Shown one piece after another: positions 23,138 through 35,373 of a DNA stretch of 64,000 nucleotides. A program made the translations under genes and the position numbers. Numbering within the stretch: the stretch's first letter is position 1; each line of letters opens with the position of its first letter. The notes beneath the pieces were generated by a model. It searched no databases. It had not been told where the DNA came from and saw nothing but the letters and a program-made list of their open reading frames with translations. Location of the stretch: positions 42,236,107-42,300,106 of the forward strand of contig CM042091.1 in assembly GCA_023512835.1 (NCBI GenBank), written 5' to 3'. The DNA is from Taxillus chinensis (taxonomy: Eukaryota; Streptophyta; Magnoliopsida; Santalales; Loranthaceae).

Positions 23138-25439
23138 ATGGCCAAAGAAAGTAGTATGCTATTCAACACTCACCTTAACTCCGGAGGTGCACAAGAGCCC
23201 ATTTCGAATCAAAGCAGCAGTGAAAATGTCGACCCACCTCAACCTGCTGCTGCCGCCGCTTCTCAACCACGGAGTTCTGGTTTTACTTTAACGAAACCGT
23301 CCAAATTCACACCTGAGCTTTTCTCCCAGTGGAAAGCTCGCATGAAGATGTTTATGGTATGCCATGATCATCTTATGTGGCCATGTCTTCATCAGGAGAT
23401 TCCAATTCTGATGACCATCGGAGAACATGGAGTTAGGAGGCCAAAGACAGATGCTGAACTTACCAACGATGAAAGAGCCTGGCAGTGCGCTAGTGAAAAG
23501 GCTCTGGCTTATGTTACATCGTCTTTCGATTCCGAGGCCTTCACAGACGTCCAGGGCTGCACGATAGCAAAAGCCGTTTGGGACAAACTGACAATCCTCT
23601 ATGAGGGGAGTCAGTCCCAGATGCAGAATGTGATCTGCACTCTCAGACAGAACTTTGAGAGTTTTAATCATAAACCGGGCGAATCACTCGAAAGCATCTA
23701 TCGGAGATTCGGCAAGCTCATTCTTGAGTCAAGACTGGTCAATGAGCACTATTCTCAATCTCAGATCGATGACAAGTTCTTTCGCTCCTTGCCGGATCGC
23801 TACTACTCCAAACAACTCCAGATGCAATCAGACAAAAACTGGCAGTATGTTCCCCTTGAAGAACTGTATAGAGAGCTGCAGACTCACGAAGTCAGGTTTA
23901 AGTACTCTGACAGGGATGGGAAAATAGCTCGGAAAGAAAAGGGGGTAGCTCTCAAAGCTACAGAATGTCTAAACATACTGAGGAATGATGATACGGACGT
24001 GTCTGAGAATTCTGATTCTGACGAGGAGGAGGAGATAGCCCATCTTGTCAAATCCTTTGAGCGATTCCTACGGAAAAGCAGAAAAGGGTTCAGAAGACGC
24101 TCATCATCATCGTTCCAAAGGAAGGAGCGACCGGAGTCCAGTTCGCAGGAATGCTTCAACTGTGGGAAAACCAGTCACTAGGCCAAGGAATGCAGGTCCA
24201 AATCAAAAGTGGCCGAGAAAAGTGACAAGGTACCTCCTCGCCGCTCCACCTCAGACAACAGCAAGAGCAAGAGGAAGGCGCTCATGACAAAATACATGAG
24301 TGGCTCGGAAGAAGAGGAGGAATCCTCGGATGATGAGCCAACCACTAAGCCGAACGTCCGCCTCATGGCAAATACTTGAGGTACCTTCTATCTTCGAGCT
24401 CCTGAGTAAATTAGAATCTCTTACTACCGCATGTGATCATGAAAAGAATGAGAAACTAATAATTACTCAAATGTACAAAGATATGGAAAGTCGAATAAAC
24501 GTCTTGAATTTACTATTAATAGACTCGAAAAGGACATCACCGACTTGGAGGAAAAGAAGCTTGGTATCACGATCTAAGAGCTGAAAATCATTTGTTAAAT
24601 ACCAATCTCTCAGGCCTAAAAGTTATAGTAAAAAGACTCAAAAATGAACTGGAACAGGAAAAGGAAATAAATCGTAAGTGGCTAAAATCCGGGGAAATAG
24701 CCTCTACCTTTAGGACTGATCCTGACGACATCCGAGTCAAACCTGGCCTAGGTTCCGAACCATCAACTTCCATAGCTCAAGCTACCGAGTGTCCTCCGGA
24801 TTTCACTCCTAAACTAACCAACTTATATCCTGTTAGTACATCTAAACCGTTGGATGGTTTCATTTCAGGTGGCACCATAGTTTATGATTGTGGAGTTGAG
24901 GTCATTCTTGCACTTCCCAAGCAAGAGCACCCATAACTAAAGATGAAGGGAAGGCTGCTGCAGTTAAAGCCAAAACTGTAGCACCCAAAAAGAAAGACAA
25001 GGCTAAGGCTGACGCATTTAGGGCAAAGAGCGCGTCACCCAAACGCAATGGATTAGGCCACAGGGAACAGAGTAAAAAGTCTATAAAATCTAAGAGATCT
25101 GTATCCCCTGTTTGTACTTCACATTATAGTGTCTATTCCATCTGTAGGGAAATGGGTCATTATCACTATGAATGTTGGAGTCTATCTGATAGCTGGCTTT
25201 GTAATCAATTTCAATCCAATAAAGATCAGTTTTATAAAAGGGGTTCTTCGAGCAAAACAAAATCTAAATCTAAAAGGAGTGTCTCTCCCAAGAAAACCCA
25301 AATAAAAGAAGCAGTTGAAACTAACAAGTTAATGTCAACTTGGAAAGCTAAGAGTCCTAGCAAAATCAAATCCGTAAATGTTGACAATACTGCTGCTCTC
25401 TCTAACCGCCCGAAACAAGTTTGGGCACCAAAAGTGTAA
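23138..25439 (+). pseudogene. Copia C gag
   Basis: ATG at 23138. The frame 23138-24181 has a Gln/Ser/Ala-rich start, the UBN2-type capsid domain (RAWQCASEKALAYV ... FFRSLPDRYYSKQLQMQ), an acidic patch, and a zinc knuckle CFNCGK whose later Trp codon is TAG at 24179-24181. Further frames at 24300-24584 and 24592-24936 hold the coiled coil and the conserved KPLDGFISGGTIVYDCGVEV. 25152-25439 holds the second knuckle-like segment and a Lys-rich tail ending RPKQVWAPKV. At least four frame changes lie in 2.3 kb, several beside CTG or CAG. Confidence 0.87.
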
Positions 25440-25472
25440 ACTGTTGTCTTTCAGGAGCATCTCTGGAATGCA

Positions 25473-27141
25473 TTGCCGGATCACTTGAAGTTAAAGATCA
25501 ATCAAAGCAAGTGGATCCTTGATAGTGGATGCTCCGGACATATGACATGTGATCAGACTCTGCTTGTAGAAGTTAATGATAAACAAGGTCCATCCGTTTC
25601 ATATGGCGACAACAGCAAAGGTAAGACTGTCGGGTATGGCACTTTAACAAATGGTTGTGTATCAATCACTAAAGTTGCACTAATCGAGGGTTTGAAGCAT
25701 AATTTGCTAAGTGTCAGTAATCTATGTGACAAAGGATTTACTGTTTCCTTTATGTCCAACTCCTGTACAGTAAGAGAAAACTTATCTGGAGATATTAAGT
25801 TATCCGGATCAAGAGATGGGGACATATACTCAGTGGTCTTAAGAAATAATTCTTCTGACCCTGTATGCTTCCTCAGTAAAGCTTCAGATGAAGATAGTTG
25901 GTTATGGCACAAGCGATGCGCTCATTTAAACTTTAAGACATTGTCTAAGTTAGCATCACTTGATCTTGTCACTGGTCTACCTAAACTCAAGTTCTCCAGA
26001 GACACTCTCTGTCGAGAATGCCAACTTGGCAAACAGACCAAACACAGCTGTAAGAGCAAATCAGTTAACTCAATAACTGCTCCTCTACAACTTCTTCATA
26101 TGGACCTCTGTGGTCCTATATCTGTTCCATCACTAGTCAGGGCGAGATATACCCTTGTGGTTATCGATGATTTCACCAGATACACATGGGTGATGTTCCT
26201 AAAATCAAAGGATCAAACTTTTGAGCATCTAGTAGATCTCTTCAATGGATAAGCAACTCACAAGGACCGAGCATTAAATGCATCAGGAGTGATTATGGTA
26301 CGGAATTTGATTTTTCGGAAATGAGATCATATTGTTCGAACAGGGCATACAAAGATGACTTCTCTGCTCCCCAGAACCCCACAACAAAATGGGGTAGCTG
26401 AGCGCAAGAATCGTACTTTAGTTGAAGCTGGTAGATCCATGTTAGCAGGGGCAACGCTTCCTCTCGCCTATGGGCTGAAGCTGTGTCCACCGCCTGCTAT
26501 GTTCGGAACAAACTCTAATAAATAAATCTACCATGAAAACACCCTATGAGATGTGGAGAGGATGAAAACCTTCAATTTCACATTTCGAGCTTTTGGGTGT
26601 ACTTGCTATATACTTGATAAATGGCAAAGGGACCCGGAATAAATTTGAACCAAAATCTGATGATGGGATTTTTGTCGGGTACTCACTACATAGCAAGGCT
26701 TATCGGGTCTTCAATAGAAAACTTTTTAAAGTTGAAGAATCTATCCATGTGACTTTTGATGAAGCTAATCTTGATTGGTCAAAAGTCGGTTCTTCAAGTT
26801 CTAATATGCAGGTCATGGACAGCAACATCAATTATTCGAAGTTTATGAATGTTCCTGTTACACATCCTGACCAATCACGTGGCATCAGCGAGACACAAAG
26901 AAATTATATGGATGATGCTATAGATGACTCGGACTCCGGACTACCATTTAGCTCCGGACATACTCCTACGGATACCCAAAATTCCGGAGCACCTACAAGT
27001 CCGTCCGGACCAGTTAACACTGAAAGAAACAGTGTTGAAGAACCTTCTAGTTCAACCGTACCTTCTAATACGGAAACAACTAGTCTGGACGAAGCTCAAC
27101 CAGCGGATACAACTGAACCACCTAATCTTGAAGAGCTTTAA
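25473..27141 (+). pseudogene. Copia C protease, pre-integrase and integrase
   Basis: 25473-26252: aspartic protease (ILDSGCSGHMTCD, KHNLLSVSNLCDKG), pre-integrase ([30 protein letters not shown]), and the start of the integrase core ([19 protein letters not shown]). A one-base loss at about 26247, where other copies have CTGG, gives a TAA. The remaining core ([26 protein letters not shown] at 26280-26425) is in other frames. 26593-27141 carries the C-terminal part ([19 protein letters not shown]) and an acidic Ser/Thr/Pro linker. The protease active site is intact. Confidence 0.87.
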
Positions 27142-27207
27142 ATTGTTCAAGATCATCTAACACATGCACAGAATTATAGATGGACTCGGAACCATCCCTC
27201 AGATCAA

Positions 27208-28822
27208 GTGATTGGTGATCCTACTGTTGGTGTAAGAACAAGAGCAGCCACCTCCAACATAAGTCTTTACTCGTGTTTTCTATCTCAAATAGAACCAAAG
27301 GTGGTAGATGAAGCTCTTCAAGATTCGAATTGGATAGAAGCCATGCAAGAAGAGCTGAATCAATTTAAGAGAAATAATGTGTGGATCTTAGTACCAAGGC
27401 CTAAGTTTCAGCAAGTCATTGGCGTTAAATGGGTGTTCCGGAACAAGCTTGATATGGATGGAATAGTAATCCGGAACAAAGCCAGACTGGTAGCCAAAGG
27501 ATATCGTCAAGAAGAAGGAATAGATTATGATGAAACCTTTGCTCCGGTAGCAAGACTTGAGGCAATCCGAATGTTTCTGGCGTATGCTTCATATGAAAAC
27601 CTCATAGTTTATCAAATGGACGTCAAGAGCGCATTCCTGAATGGAGATCTACAAGAGGAGGTATACGTTGAACAACCTCCCGGCTTCATTGAACCTAAAG
27701 CAGGACATCTTGTCTACAAGCTTCGGAAAGCTTTATATGGTTTGAAGCAAGCTCTAAGAGCCTGGTACGACACACTGTCAGAATTCCTACTTGCTCACAA
27801 CTTCCAAAAGGGGAAGATAGACACCACCCTATTTCTACGAAAAGAGAAAGGACACACTCTGATCGTACAAATATACATGGATGATATCATTTTCGGATCA
27901 ACGAATCCGAAGCTTTGTGAAGAGTTTTCTAAGTTGATGACAGGCAAGTTTGAGATGAGCATGATGGGAGAACTGTTCTACTTCCTTGGAATAGAAGTCA
28001 AACAATTAAAGGAAGGAATCTTCATTAACCAAGCTAAGTACACTCGCGATCTTATTAAGAAGTTTGGTATGGAAGGTTCATCTCCCATCAAAACTCCCAT
28101 GCCTGTAAGTGCCAAGTTAGACCCGGATGTTGACGGCATATCGGTAAATGTGACTGACTACGGAGGGATGATCGGATCCTTGTTGTATCTTACAACGAAG
28201 TCGCCCAGACATTATGTTTGCAACTTGCATCTGCGCACGATACCAGGCGAATCCCAAGGAGTCACATATGCTTCATGTTAAACGGATATTAAGGTATCTC
28301 AAGGGAACGATGAATTTGGGACTCTGGTACCCAAAGGAGTCCAACTTCACCTTATCCGGGATACTCGATGCCGACTTCGCTGGATGTCGCATCAACAGGA
28401 AGAGCACAAGTGGTACATGTCAGTTCCTTGGACATAGATTAATTTCATGGTTCAAGAAGAAGCGAATTTTGTATCAACCTCTCTCTTTGAGCGGAATACA
28501 TAGCTATCGGGAGTTGTTTGCGCACACAACTACCTGGATGCAAAGTCAACTTACCGACTCATTGTTTCAACATGTCATCTATTCCACTCTCCTGGACAAC
28601 ACTAGTGCAATTGCCATCAGCAACAATCCTGTCATGCATCCTAAGACGAAGCATATTGAGGTCAGGTATCACTTCATACGCGATCATGTTCTCAAAAAGC
28701 ATATTTCACTGGAACATGTTGCTACTGAAGATCAATTAGCAGACATACTTACAAAGCCCCTACCTGATGCAAGATTCTTTGAACTACTCTTCCGTTTAGG
28801 TATGCTTGACTTTTCTGCATAA
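27208..28822 (+). pseudogene. Copia C reverse transcriptase-RNase H
   Basis: 27208-28281: full RT fingers and palm ([61 protein letters not shown]). The catalytic box is YMDD instead of YVDD ([11 protein letters not shown], 27868-27900). A shift at about 28200 leads to 28214-28822, RNase H, with a decayed centre (28460-28570) but an intact end (TSAIAISNNPVMH, TKHIEVRYHFIRDH, LADILTKPLP, RLGMLDFSA). Methionine at the second YXDD position is tolerated in some reverse transcriptases, so this change alone is not proof of death. Confidence 0.88.
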
Positions 28823-30496
28823 TTTCACATTTAATTTACCCAACAGTATATTTACTATCAGAACATGCGTTGTACTTTTATTGTAAGTAGAAGATACATA
28901 CTGACTTTAATGCCGATCATACTTACTGGTTTAAGGCCTCATGCTTCTGATATTAATATCAACTTCATATTTGGGAGGATGCTTGCGTTTCCCGACTGAA
29001 GTCGTTTAAGCTAACATGACTAAAGCTTATATGATTTACCTCTTCTGGTTTCATGATCTTAATTTCCATTAATCACCACGTGACAAAAGCATGTTCATTT
29101 AGAGTACTCTATTAACATGCATAGTTGAAGAAGTGAAATGGGTTAGCTTGGAATGCCTGGTGGATGAATACTCAATCGCAGTCTGATCAACCAAGTATAG
29201 TTTTCTAATAAGATAGACAGTCTTTGAACTTCTACAAATCGGAAAGGTCAACCGAGAGGATTGCACAATCTACGGGGGAGACAATGCTTTATATATTATT
29301 CAGTAATACCCCCTGTATATGTCTCATGACCTCTTTCCTGACTGTCTATTTGAGGGGGAGCTTTTCATTGAGAGGATTAAATGATCTACGGGGGAGCAGC
29401 AATGAACCCCTAATATGTCTCAGATTCTCCTTCCTCTAAACTTTTACTTCCGGATCTGACTGGACATGCTGTTTTGAATCAGAAAAGTGGCATGTTTGGA
29501 TGTATTTTCCTTCTTCAACCATGCATTTTAATCAGCTAATCATCTGCCTTCTTTTGACATGTGTTCGCTCTATCATTTTTCACTCATGAATCCTAAATTG
29601 GCCAAATCATATGCTCTTTAATTAATCTTAGCTACGTTGTTCAGCAAGACGGTTTCGCTATGTTGACCTATATGAACCTATGTATTATTGTCTGATATAT
29701 GCCCTGATTCAGTAATATTGATCATTTTCACGTATGCATACGTCTACTACATTCTTAGCAATGCATGAATTTTGTTTCTCATTAGTTCGGATTATGTTGT
29801 TTTTCACTGATTATCTTCTCTAATCCGTACTAATCCTTGCCTGTTAAGCTTTTGTATTTTTAGTTTATCCTTATTTAGCTACAGGTTCAGATTTTCTTTG
29901 CAACCGTATCGATAAATCCAGTCCATAGTCTCGGATTTGAAGTGTTGTGGTACTTCTCTTCTCTTCGACTTTTTGACTGCAAAGGAATCTACTCTACTCT
30001 CTCACCGAACTCTGTTTACTACGGACAAGGTCTATTATTCATCCGGATACTCTTCCACGAATATTATTTACTCCGGATGATTATCGGCTCATTCCTCCGG
30101 ACTCCTGACACTGTTCAATTGTGACAATCCATGTATACTCATATGTCGCATGCTTTTGAGGAGGAATAATGATGATTCATTAAATACATATCTCGGGTTG
30201 CACACACACTTCTCTGGATGGCAACCAGTTGTTATCTTTACTTGGTCATGCGGTCTCCACGACATCGTTTCATTCGGAGGCGCATCGATATCCAGACTAA
30301 TGACATCAGCCTGTCGTGGGGGTCCCTATCTCACTCGCACATTCCTAGGCCCGCTGACATTTGCGGACTCGGTCTTATATGTTCTGATCATTCCTGCGAA
30401 GCACGAGTATTGCTCATTTCAAATCCCTAAACCTCTCGTTGCTCCTTCCACTGCCAAGACCTCACCTTTCATCTTGTCCTTCCAATCTAATCTGCA
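28823..30496 (+). other. Non-coding spacer of copia C between pol and extra ORF
   Basis: 1.7 kb with no conserved frame. It contains three purine tracts with a GGGGGAG core at about 29274, 29353 and 29391, and is AT-rich to about 29900. The segment 30000-30300 is CTCC/TCCGGA-rich. Small frames at 30150-30542 and 30218-30430 are open, but their C and S1 versions differ and the conserved start is downstream at 30497. Confidence 0.7.
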
Positions 30497-32847
30497 ATGG
30501 CACCCAGAATCTCCCTTTCCGGCGTTAATCCTGGTCATCTAGTTGATTGGCACGCTGTCTCCAATCCTCCGGATTGGTTTTTCCAGCTTCGCCCTCTCCT
30601 TGAAGCCTCACATATACTCAATCAGGTCTCCAATCCTGTTGATCTTCTTATCGACGACATCATTGAGTATTATCAACGGGCGCATCCTCAGCATTGTCTT
30701 TCGGCATCTACGTCCGGACCATTTCGCCCGATTTGATGCTGTCTCGTTTCCCTCTGCTTATTACCTCCGTTACCTTACGCCGGATGGGAACATGACCTCT
30801 CGCCGACCCACTGTAGCTCTCCGCATTCTCCCTGCCTCGGAACAACAAGGCAGCTCTATTGGTGACCCCTCCGACAGCCAAGCCCACGAGGTTAGTTCTG
30901 CACCCCGATCCTCCCGGATTCGGTCTGTTGCTGCACTTTCCCACTCACGGGCCTCCCAGCCAAGCGTCCATGCCGAACCGTCCGAGGTTGCGGGGCCATC
31001 TCAGCGTAGTGCTTCTAAAGCTGTTTCCTCAGCCCCCTCTGCTGCTGATGTCCCCACTCCCTCCACCTCCGCTATTACTGCCGCAGTTGACACCGCTGTT
31101 GCTGTCGCCACTGCTGATGTCCCGAGATTATCTTGCCCATCTCACCACCGACACCTTAACGGACCTTTGGCTCCGTTTCAGCCTAGCCCACACCTCCTCC
31201 ATTCCTGACACCGATCTCCGGGTGTTTTACACACGTAATACCCAATCCCCGGAGACCATGATCATCTGGAACTTGGACCAAGGCTTTCTTACGCCGGCCG
31301 CCATTCCCGATGTGCCGTCCCCTACACCCTCCGGCCCAGTCCCTGCTGCACGGAGTCCTTCCCCTGCTACGACTGGACCCTCTTCTCCTGCTGCCGCGAT
31401 TCCCGTGGTTGACTTATCTGGTCAAAGCGGGACCCTCGCTCCGGATGCCTCCAATGCTCCGGATGCCTCCGATGCTCCGGATGCCTCTGATGCTCCAGAT
31501 GCTCCTGCCGCTGCTGATACTCCTGCGGACTCCTCTGCCCAACGCACTCCTGCTCCTGTTCATGCGGGGGAGTCCTCCAAGGCTCCGGAATTGGTCCTGG
31601 GGCGTGCCTCTTTTGGCACGGTCCACTCCAACGCTGTGCTTTCTGCCCAGCTGGACCGACACGCCCAAGCTCAAAGCGCCCGAATTTCCGCCATCGCTGC
31701 CAAAGTTGATGCCCTCGGCGCCCAACTCCTCGCCGCTCTCACTGACTCCTCCACTTCCATGGAGTAGAAAATGGATCTTGTCGCCACATCCGTCCATTCA
31801 TTGTCTACCTCCTTCGCGGATCTGGCGCACACGATGGCTCGTCCTCCTGTTGCTTCCCGGCGATCTGCCAAACCGGGGGAGAGAGTGTCATCTGATCCGT
31901 CTACTCCTTCTGCCCCACAACCATCTACTCGGACTGAGAAGTGGCCTGCCACTTCAGTGCTTCAGGGAGTTCAAATTCCCAAATGAAGCCGCTTCTCTCA
32001 ACCAAGCTCCTCTACTGCAGCTCCAGCTCCTCCTCCATCCTCCTCATCCGCAGCTGATACCTTCCTCCCATCATATGCGGAGTTTGACCCTTCTGATGCG
32101 GATGGAAGCTTGCGCAAGGCAATGAAATCCTATGCTGCATCTTCTGCTGAGAGAAGATGTCTTTCTGAAATGTACCCTTTCTCCCCGGCCGACATTCAGA
32201 CTCTTTGTTCGGAGAAAGGACTCTTTACTACAGAAGACATTGACAACTTCTCGAGAGCTGCTAAAATGGAGATGAGGCTGTTTCCATCTCTCTACAAGGA
32301 TGGGCACTTGTTTGACGTTCTGCCATGTTGGAATGAAGGCTATCTTCCCAGTGTGGATCTAATTCAGTCCTTCATTGACGGAACTGCTGAGGATAGCAAG
32401 CCATGGAAAACTCTCTCAACCATCCTCATTCCGTACCGGATCATGTCGCCGCACTTCATGATGGCTGTCTTCATGATTCAGTCCAAGCAAATGATTCTCA
32501 TTGATTCTCATCAGATTGTGGAGCACTTCGTTAGAAAGAATGAATGGGAACCTCTGTGTCTCAGGCTGACTGAAGCTGTGAAGAAAGCTGGATTATATGA
32601 AGAGTTGGGCATCACACCCCTGCGTCCGACTGAGAAACTCAAGGCAACATTCCGGGGCAAGAAGCAAGTGCCACAATAGCCGGATGGAGATAGCTGCGGA
32701 GCCTTTGTCTGTCACTTCATCAAGTCATTCTTAACTGTGGACAAATATTGGAGCCAACACACCACCTTTACGATGAAGCAGACAATGGAGCTTAGAGAGA
32801 AGGCAGCAACTATGATCTTCAAGTATAGTAAGCCTTATGTACCTTAG
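30497..32847 (+). pseudogene. Extra ORF of copia C: plant-transposon-protein-like domain plus Ulp1/C48-like protease
   Basis: The start MAPRISLSG at 30497 is shared with D. The N-terminal domain is cut by a deletion at about 30676 (EYYQR joined to GRILSIVFRHL; about 430 bp present in S1 are missing). A Pro/Ser/Ala linker contains APDAS tandem repeats (31437-31505). The C-terminal part (32110-32847) is a Ulp1-type cysteine protease: His 32452-32454 (SPHFMMAVF), Asp 32503-32505 (LIDSHQ), and Cys 32695-32697 (GDSCGAFVCHF). The oxyanion-hole Gln position, six residues before the Cys, is TAG (32677-32679). C48 enzymes cleave SUMO-like modifiers or their conjugates; a substrate here is unknown. Stops also lie at 31765 and 31984. 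Confidence 0.85.
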
Positions 32848-32980
32848 TGAAAAACTTGTATTAAGGCTGAATTGTACTTAGTTGCTGATTAATGAAATTG
32901 GTTGTGTTGCGTATTCTGTATGTTATTCTTTTGCATTGCTTACCAGATCAGATTACAAAGGGTTTGGGCATATCCATAAT

Positions 32981-32990
32981 TGGGGGAGAT
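32981..32990 (+). promoter_or_regulatory. Polypurine tract of copia C
   Basis: TGGGGGAGAT directly before the 3' LTR (TGTTGGATC). D has the same sequence in reverse at 53427-53438. It primes plus-strand DNA synthesis. Confidence 0.87.
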
Positions 32991-34291
32991 TGTTGGATCA
33001 AACCCAGAATTTGGATAATGCTGATAAAGCCTTATATAATTTGATCTGAGATCTTTTGTGTTTATTTGATCATTGCAGAAGATATGTTACTAATCCAGAG
33101 ATACACTCGTGAGAGCAAAGCTAAGGACAGGATACATAATCCCGATCCAGGACAAGAGTGAGTGTCGTCAAACACTTGGTAAATAACCAAGTCACAAATA
33201 CATACGGAATAAGGAACATTCGTACGGACTAAGAACTTAAAGGATAAGTGCGGAGTAAGAGTCTTGGTCAATGAGGTCGCACGAAGCAAAAGGATTGAAA
33301 TGGAGTTAAATAGTTAAGTCTTCCCCTCAAGCAAACTAAAGTGAAGAAGACATGGAGTAAGGCGTCCGAGTCTTTCATACATGCTGAGTAAGGAAGTATT
33401 GATGCGGAATAAGGATCCGAGTCTTTATTCACACGGAGTAAGGAAACTAGATGCGGAGTAAGGAATCCGGATATCTTACTCGCCCGGAGTAAGGAACTTA
33501 CATACGGAGTAAGGAACTTACATATGGAGTAAGGAACTTACATGCGGAGTAAGAAAGCGCTGACACGGACTAAGGATTTCAGTACCAAATAGATACGGAG
33601 TAAGCAATCACTGACACGGAGTAAGGTTCCGAGCTTCATTAGCTACGGAGTAAGGAAAATTACACCGGACCAAGAAGAAACTGCTTCAACTCAACCGCAT
33701 TTAAAGTTATCAGCTCGTGGCGTCCCGATGTAAGACAAATTTATTGAGAACCTGAAGAATCTTACACGTGGATCATCCGGATATGTGGACCCAACCTTAA
33801 TTGTATTTGGGAACTCACAAACGCACTTATACTCTTCGAACCCAAGATCTTGAGCTCCACAAACCGCAGCAGTCAAGGCAGAGAGATTACCGAGGGATAG
33901 TTAGTGCTGAACGCATTCCGGAACTACAAGTTCCAAGGTTGTCTCTTAGGAATGTTTTGTATAAATATTCATACTTGTACATTGAGTGAGAGAAAGAGTG
34001 CATGTGCATTAGAAAAGAAAAGACTAATTTTTTTGTATGCACAAGCGTTTTCATCTTTGGAGATAGAATTTGGCTAGTGTGTGAGTTCATTTGTAAACAG
34101 AGTGTAAGAGAGTCTTGCTTCTATTTTGTTGTATTTATCTTGTGATAATAAAACAAAATACTTCCACTATCTGGTTATCTGCCGCAGTGATTCTATCACT
34201 TAACTAGATAAGTGTTTGTGTCTTAAAAGATAAAAAAGAGTTTTGATAAGAGCCTATTCACCCCCCCCCTTTAGGCTCCAAGGGACCATCA
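32991..34291 (+). repeat. 3' LTR of copia C
   Basis: 1301 bp, TGTTGGATC...GGGACCATCA, complete. TATA box at 33960-33967; CGGAGTAA array at about 33195-33660; a run of about 10 C at 34259-34269 near the end. Confidence 0.95.
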
Positions 34292-34296
34292 CCTTG

Positions 34297-35373
34297 TTAG
34301 ACTACGCAAGACCGATGATGTCAGACCATTATTCTGGGATTGGGCAAACAAGAGTTCAAGCAAATAGTTTTGAGCTGAAGCCGGCATTAATTAATATGGT
34401 GAGCAACAATGCTTTTGGAGGAACAGCAGTGGACGATCCACACCAGCATTTGATGAGGTTCTACCAGATGTGTGACACCATAAAGATCAACAATGTGTCG
34501 GAGGAGGCAATTAAGCTAAGGCTTTTCCCTTTCTCCTTAAGGGATAGAGCTCTTGGGTGGTTTAACAGTTTACCAGCAGGTTCAATAAATACTTGGGAGG
34601 AGATGCAGACTAAATTCATGTCTAAATACTTTCCTCCCCCCAAGGTGATCCAGCTCAGAGGAGAAATTAGCAGATTTAGGCAAGATGAGATGGAGACTCT
34701 TCATGAAGCTTGGGAGCGCTTTAAAGATTTGGTGAGAAGATGCCCTGACCATGGAAGACCCCAATGGATTCAAATTGAATCTTTCTACACTGGTCTTCAA
34801 TCTCACTCACAAGACAAGGTGAATGCAGCTGCTGGAGGATGTTTGATGAATTTAGAGCCTGATGCCGCAGTAGAACTCTTAGAGAGACTGTCATTGGCTG
34901 ATTGGCAGTGGTCTAACGTTCGCACTTCAAGGCCAAGGGAGAAGATATCTTCAGTTGATACTCCCTCCAATGACATGCAAGGGCAGATCCAAGCTTTAGC
35001 GAAAAGCATGGAAGTGTTGGCTCTTAAAGTTGGAGGATCACAACACGCCTCACCATGGGGAGCAAGGATGGAGTAGAGCTGAAGATGCAAATTATGTTGG
35101 AGGGAAAGGCTTGTACCAGAAGCAGCAATATTATCCTCACCAACAAGGACAAGGGTACAATTAGAACCAACAACAATCTCAGGGATATCAGAAGAATCAG
35201 AACCGAGGGGGAGATACATCAGCTCAGTATAAATATGTGCCTCCAGGGATGAAGCAAAATCCGTATGCTACTGATAATTTCTTACATCCACCTCCTGGAT
35301 TCGAGCAACAACAGCCTTAGCGCAGCAGCAAAGAAGAACATATCAGCATGAGGATGAGACAGCTAGAAGAGAG
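34297..35373 (+). pseudogene. Athila A gag, main part (retrotransposon gag domain)
   Basis: Continues the frame broken at 21834. The domain runs from NMVSNNAFGG through DPHQHLMRFYQMC, EEAIKLRLFPFSLRDRALGWFNSLP, TWEEMQTKFMSKYFPPPK and RRCPDHGRPQW, the classic Retrotrans_gag fold of plant gypsy elements. One extra base near 35067 gives a TAG at 35074-35076. Beyond it the Gln/Tyr-rich tail is readable in another frame but has TAG at 35162-35164 and 35318-35320 (both single changes from CAG), and a further shift before 35374. No CCHC knuckle was seen, as is usual for Athila. Confidence 0.9.

Larger units (their letters stand above)
21835..34291 (+). mobile_element. SIRE-like Ty1/copia element C (complete, nested in Athila gag)
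   Basis: Two LTRs (21835-23081 and 32991-34291) in direct orientation flank gag, PR, INT, RT, RNase H, a spacer, an extra ORF and a polypurine tract. Target duplications are CCTTC (21830-21834) and CCTTG (34292-34296), one mismatch. By eye the LTRs differ at roughly two dozen positions (about 2 percent), suggesting a young insertion. It lacks most of its primer site and has about a 430-bp hole in its extra ORF, so it cannot move on its own. Confidence 0.95.

Noticed and set aside
30497..32847. A KI-MULE (Mutator-like element with ULP1) inserted in the copia
   Set aside because: No MULE transposase, terminal inverted repeats or 9-bp duplications surround it, and the same ORF occupies the same place in three independent copia insertions.
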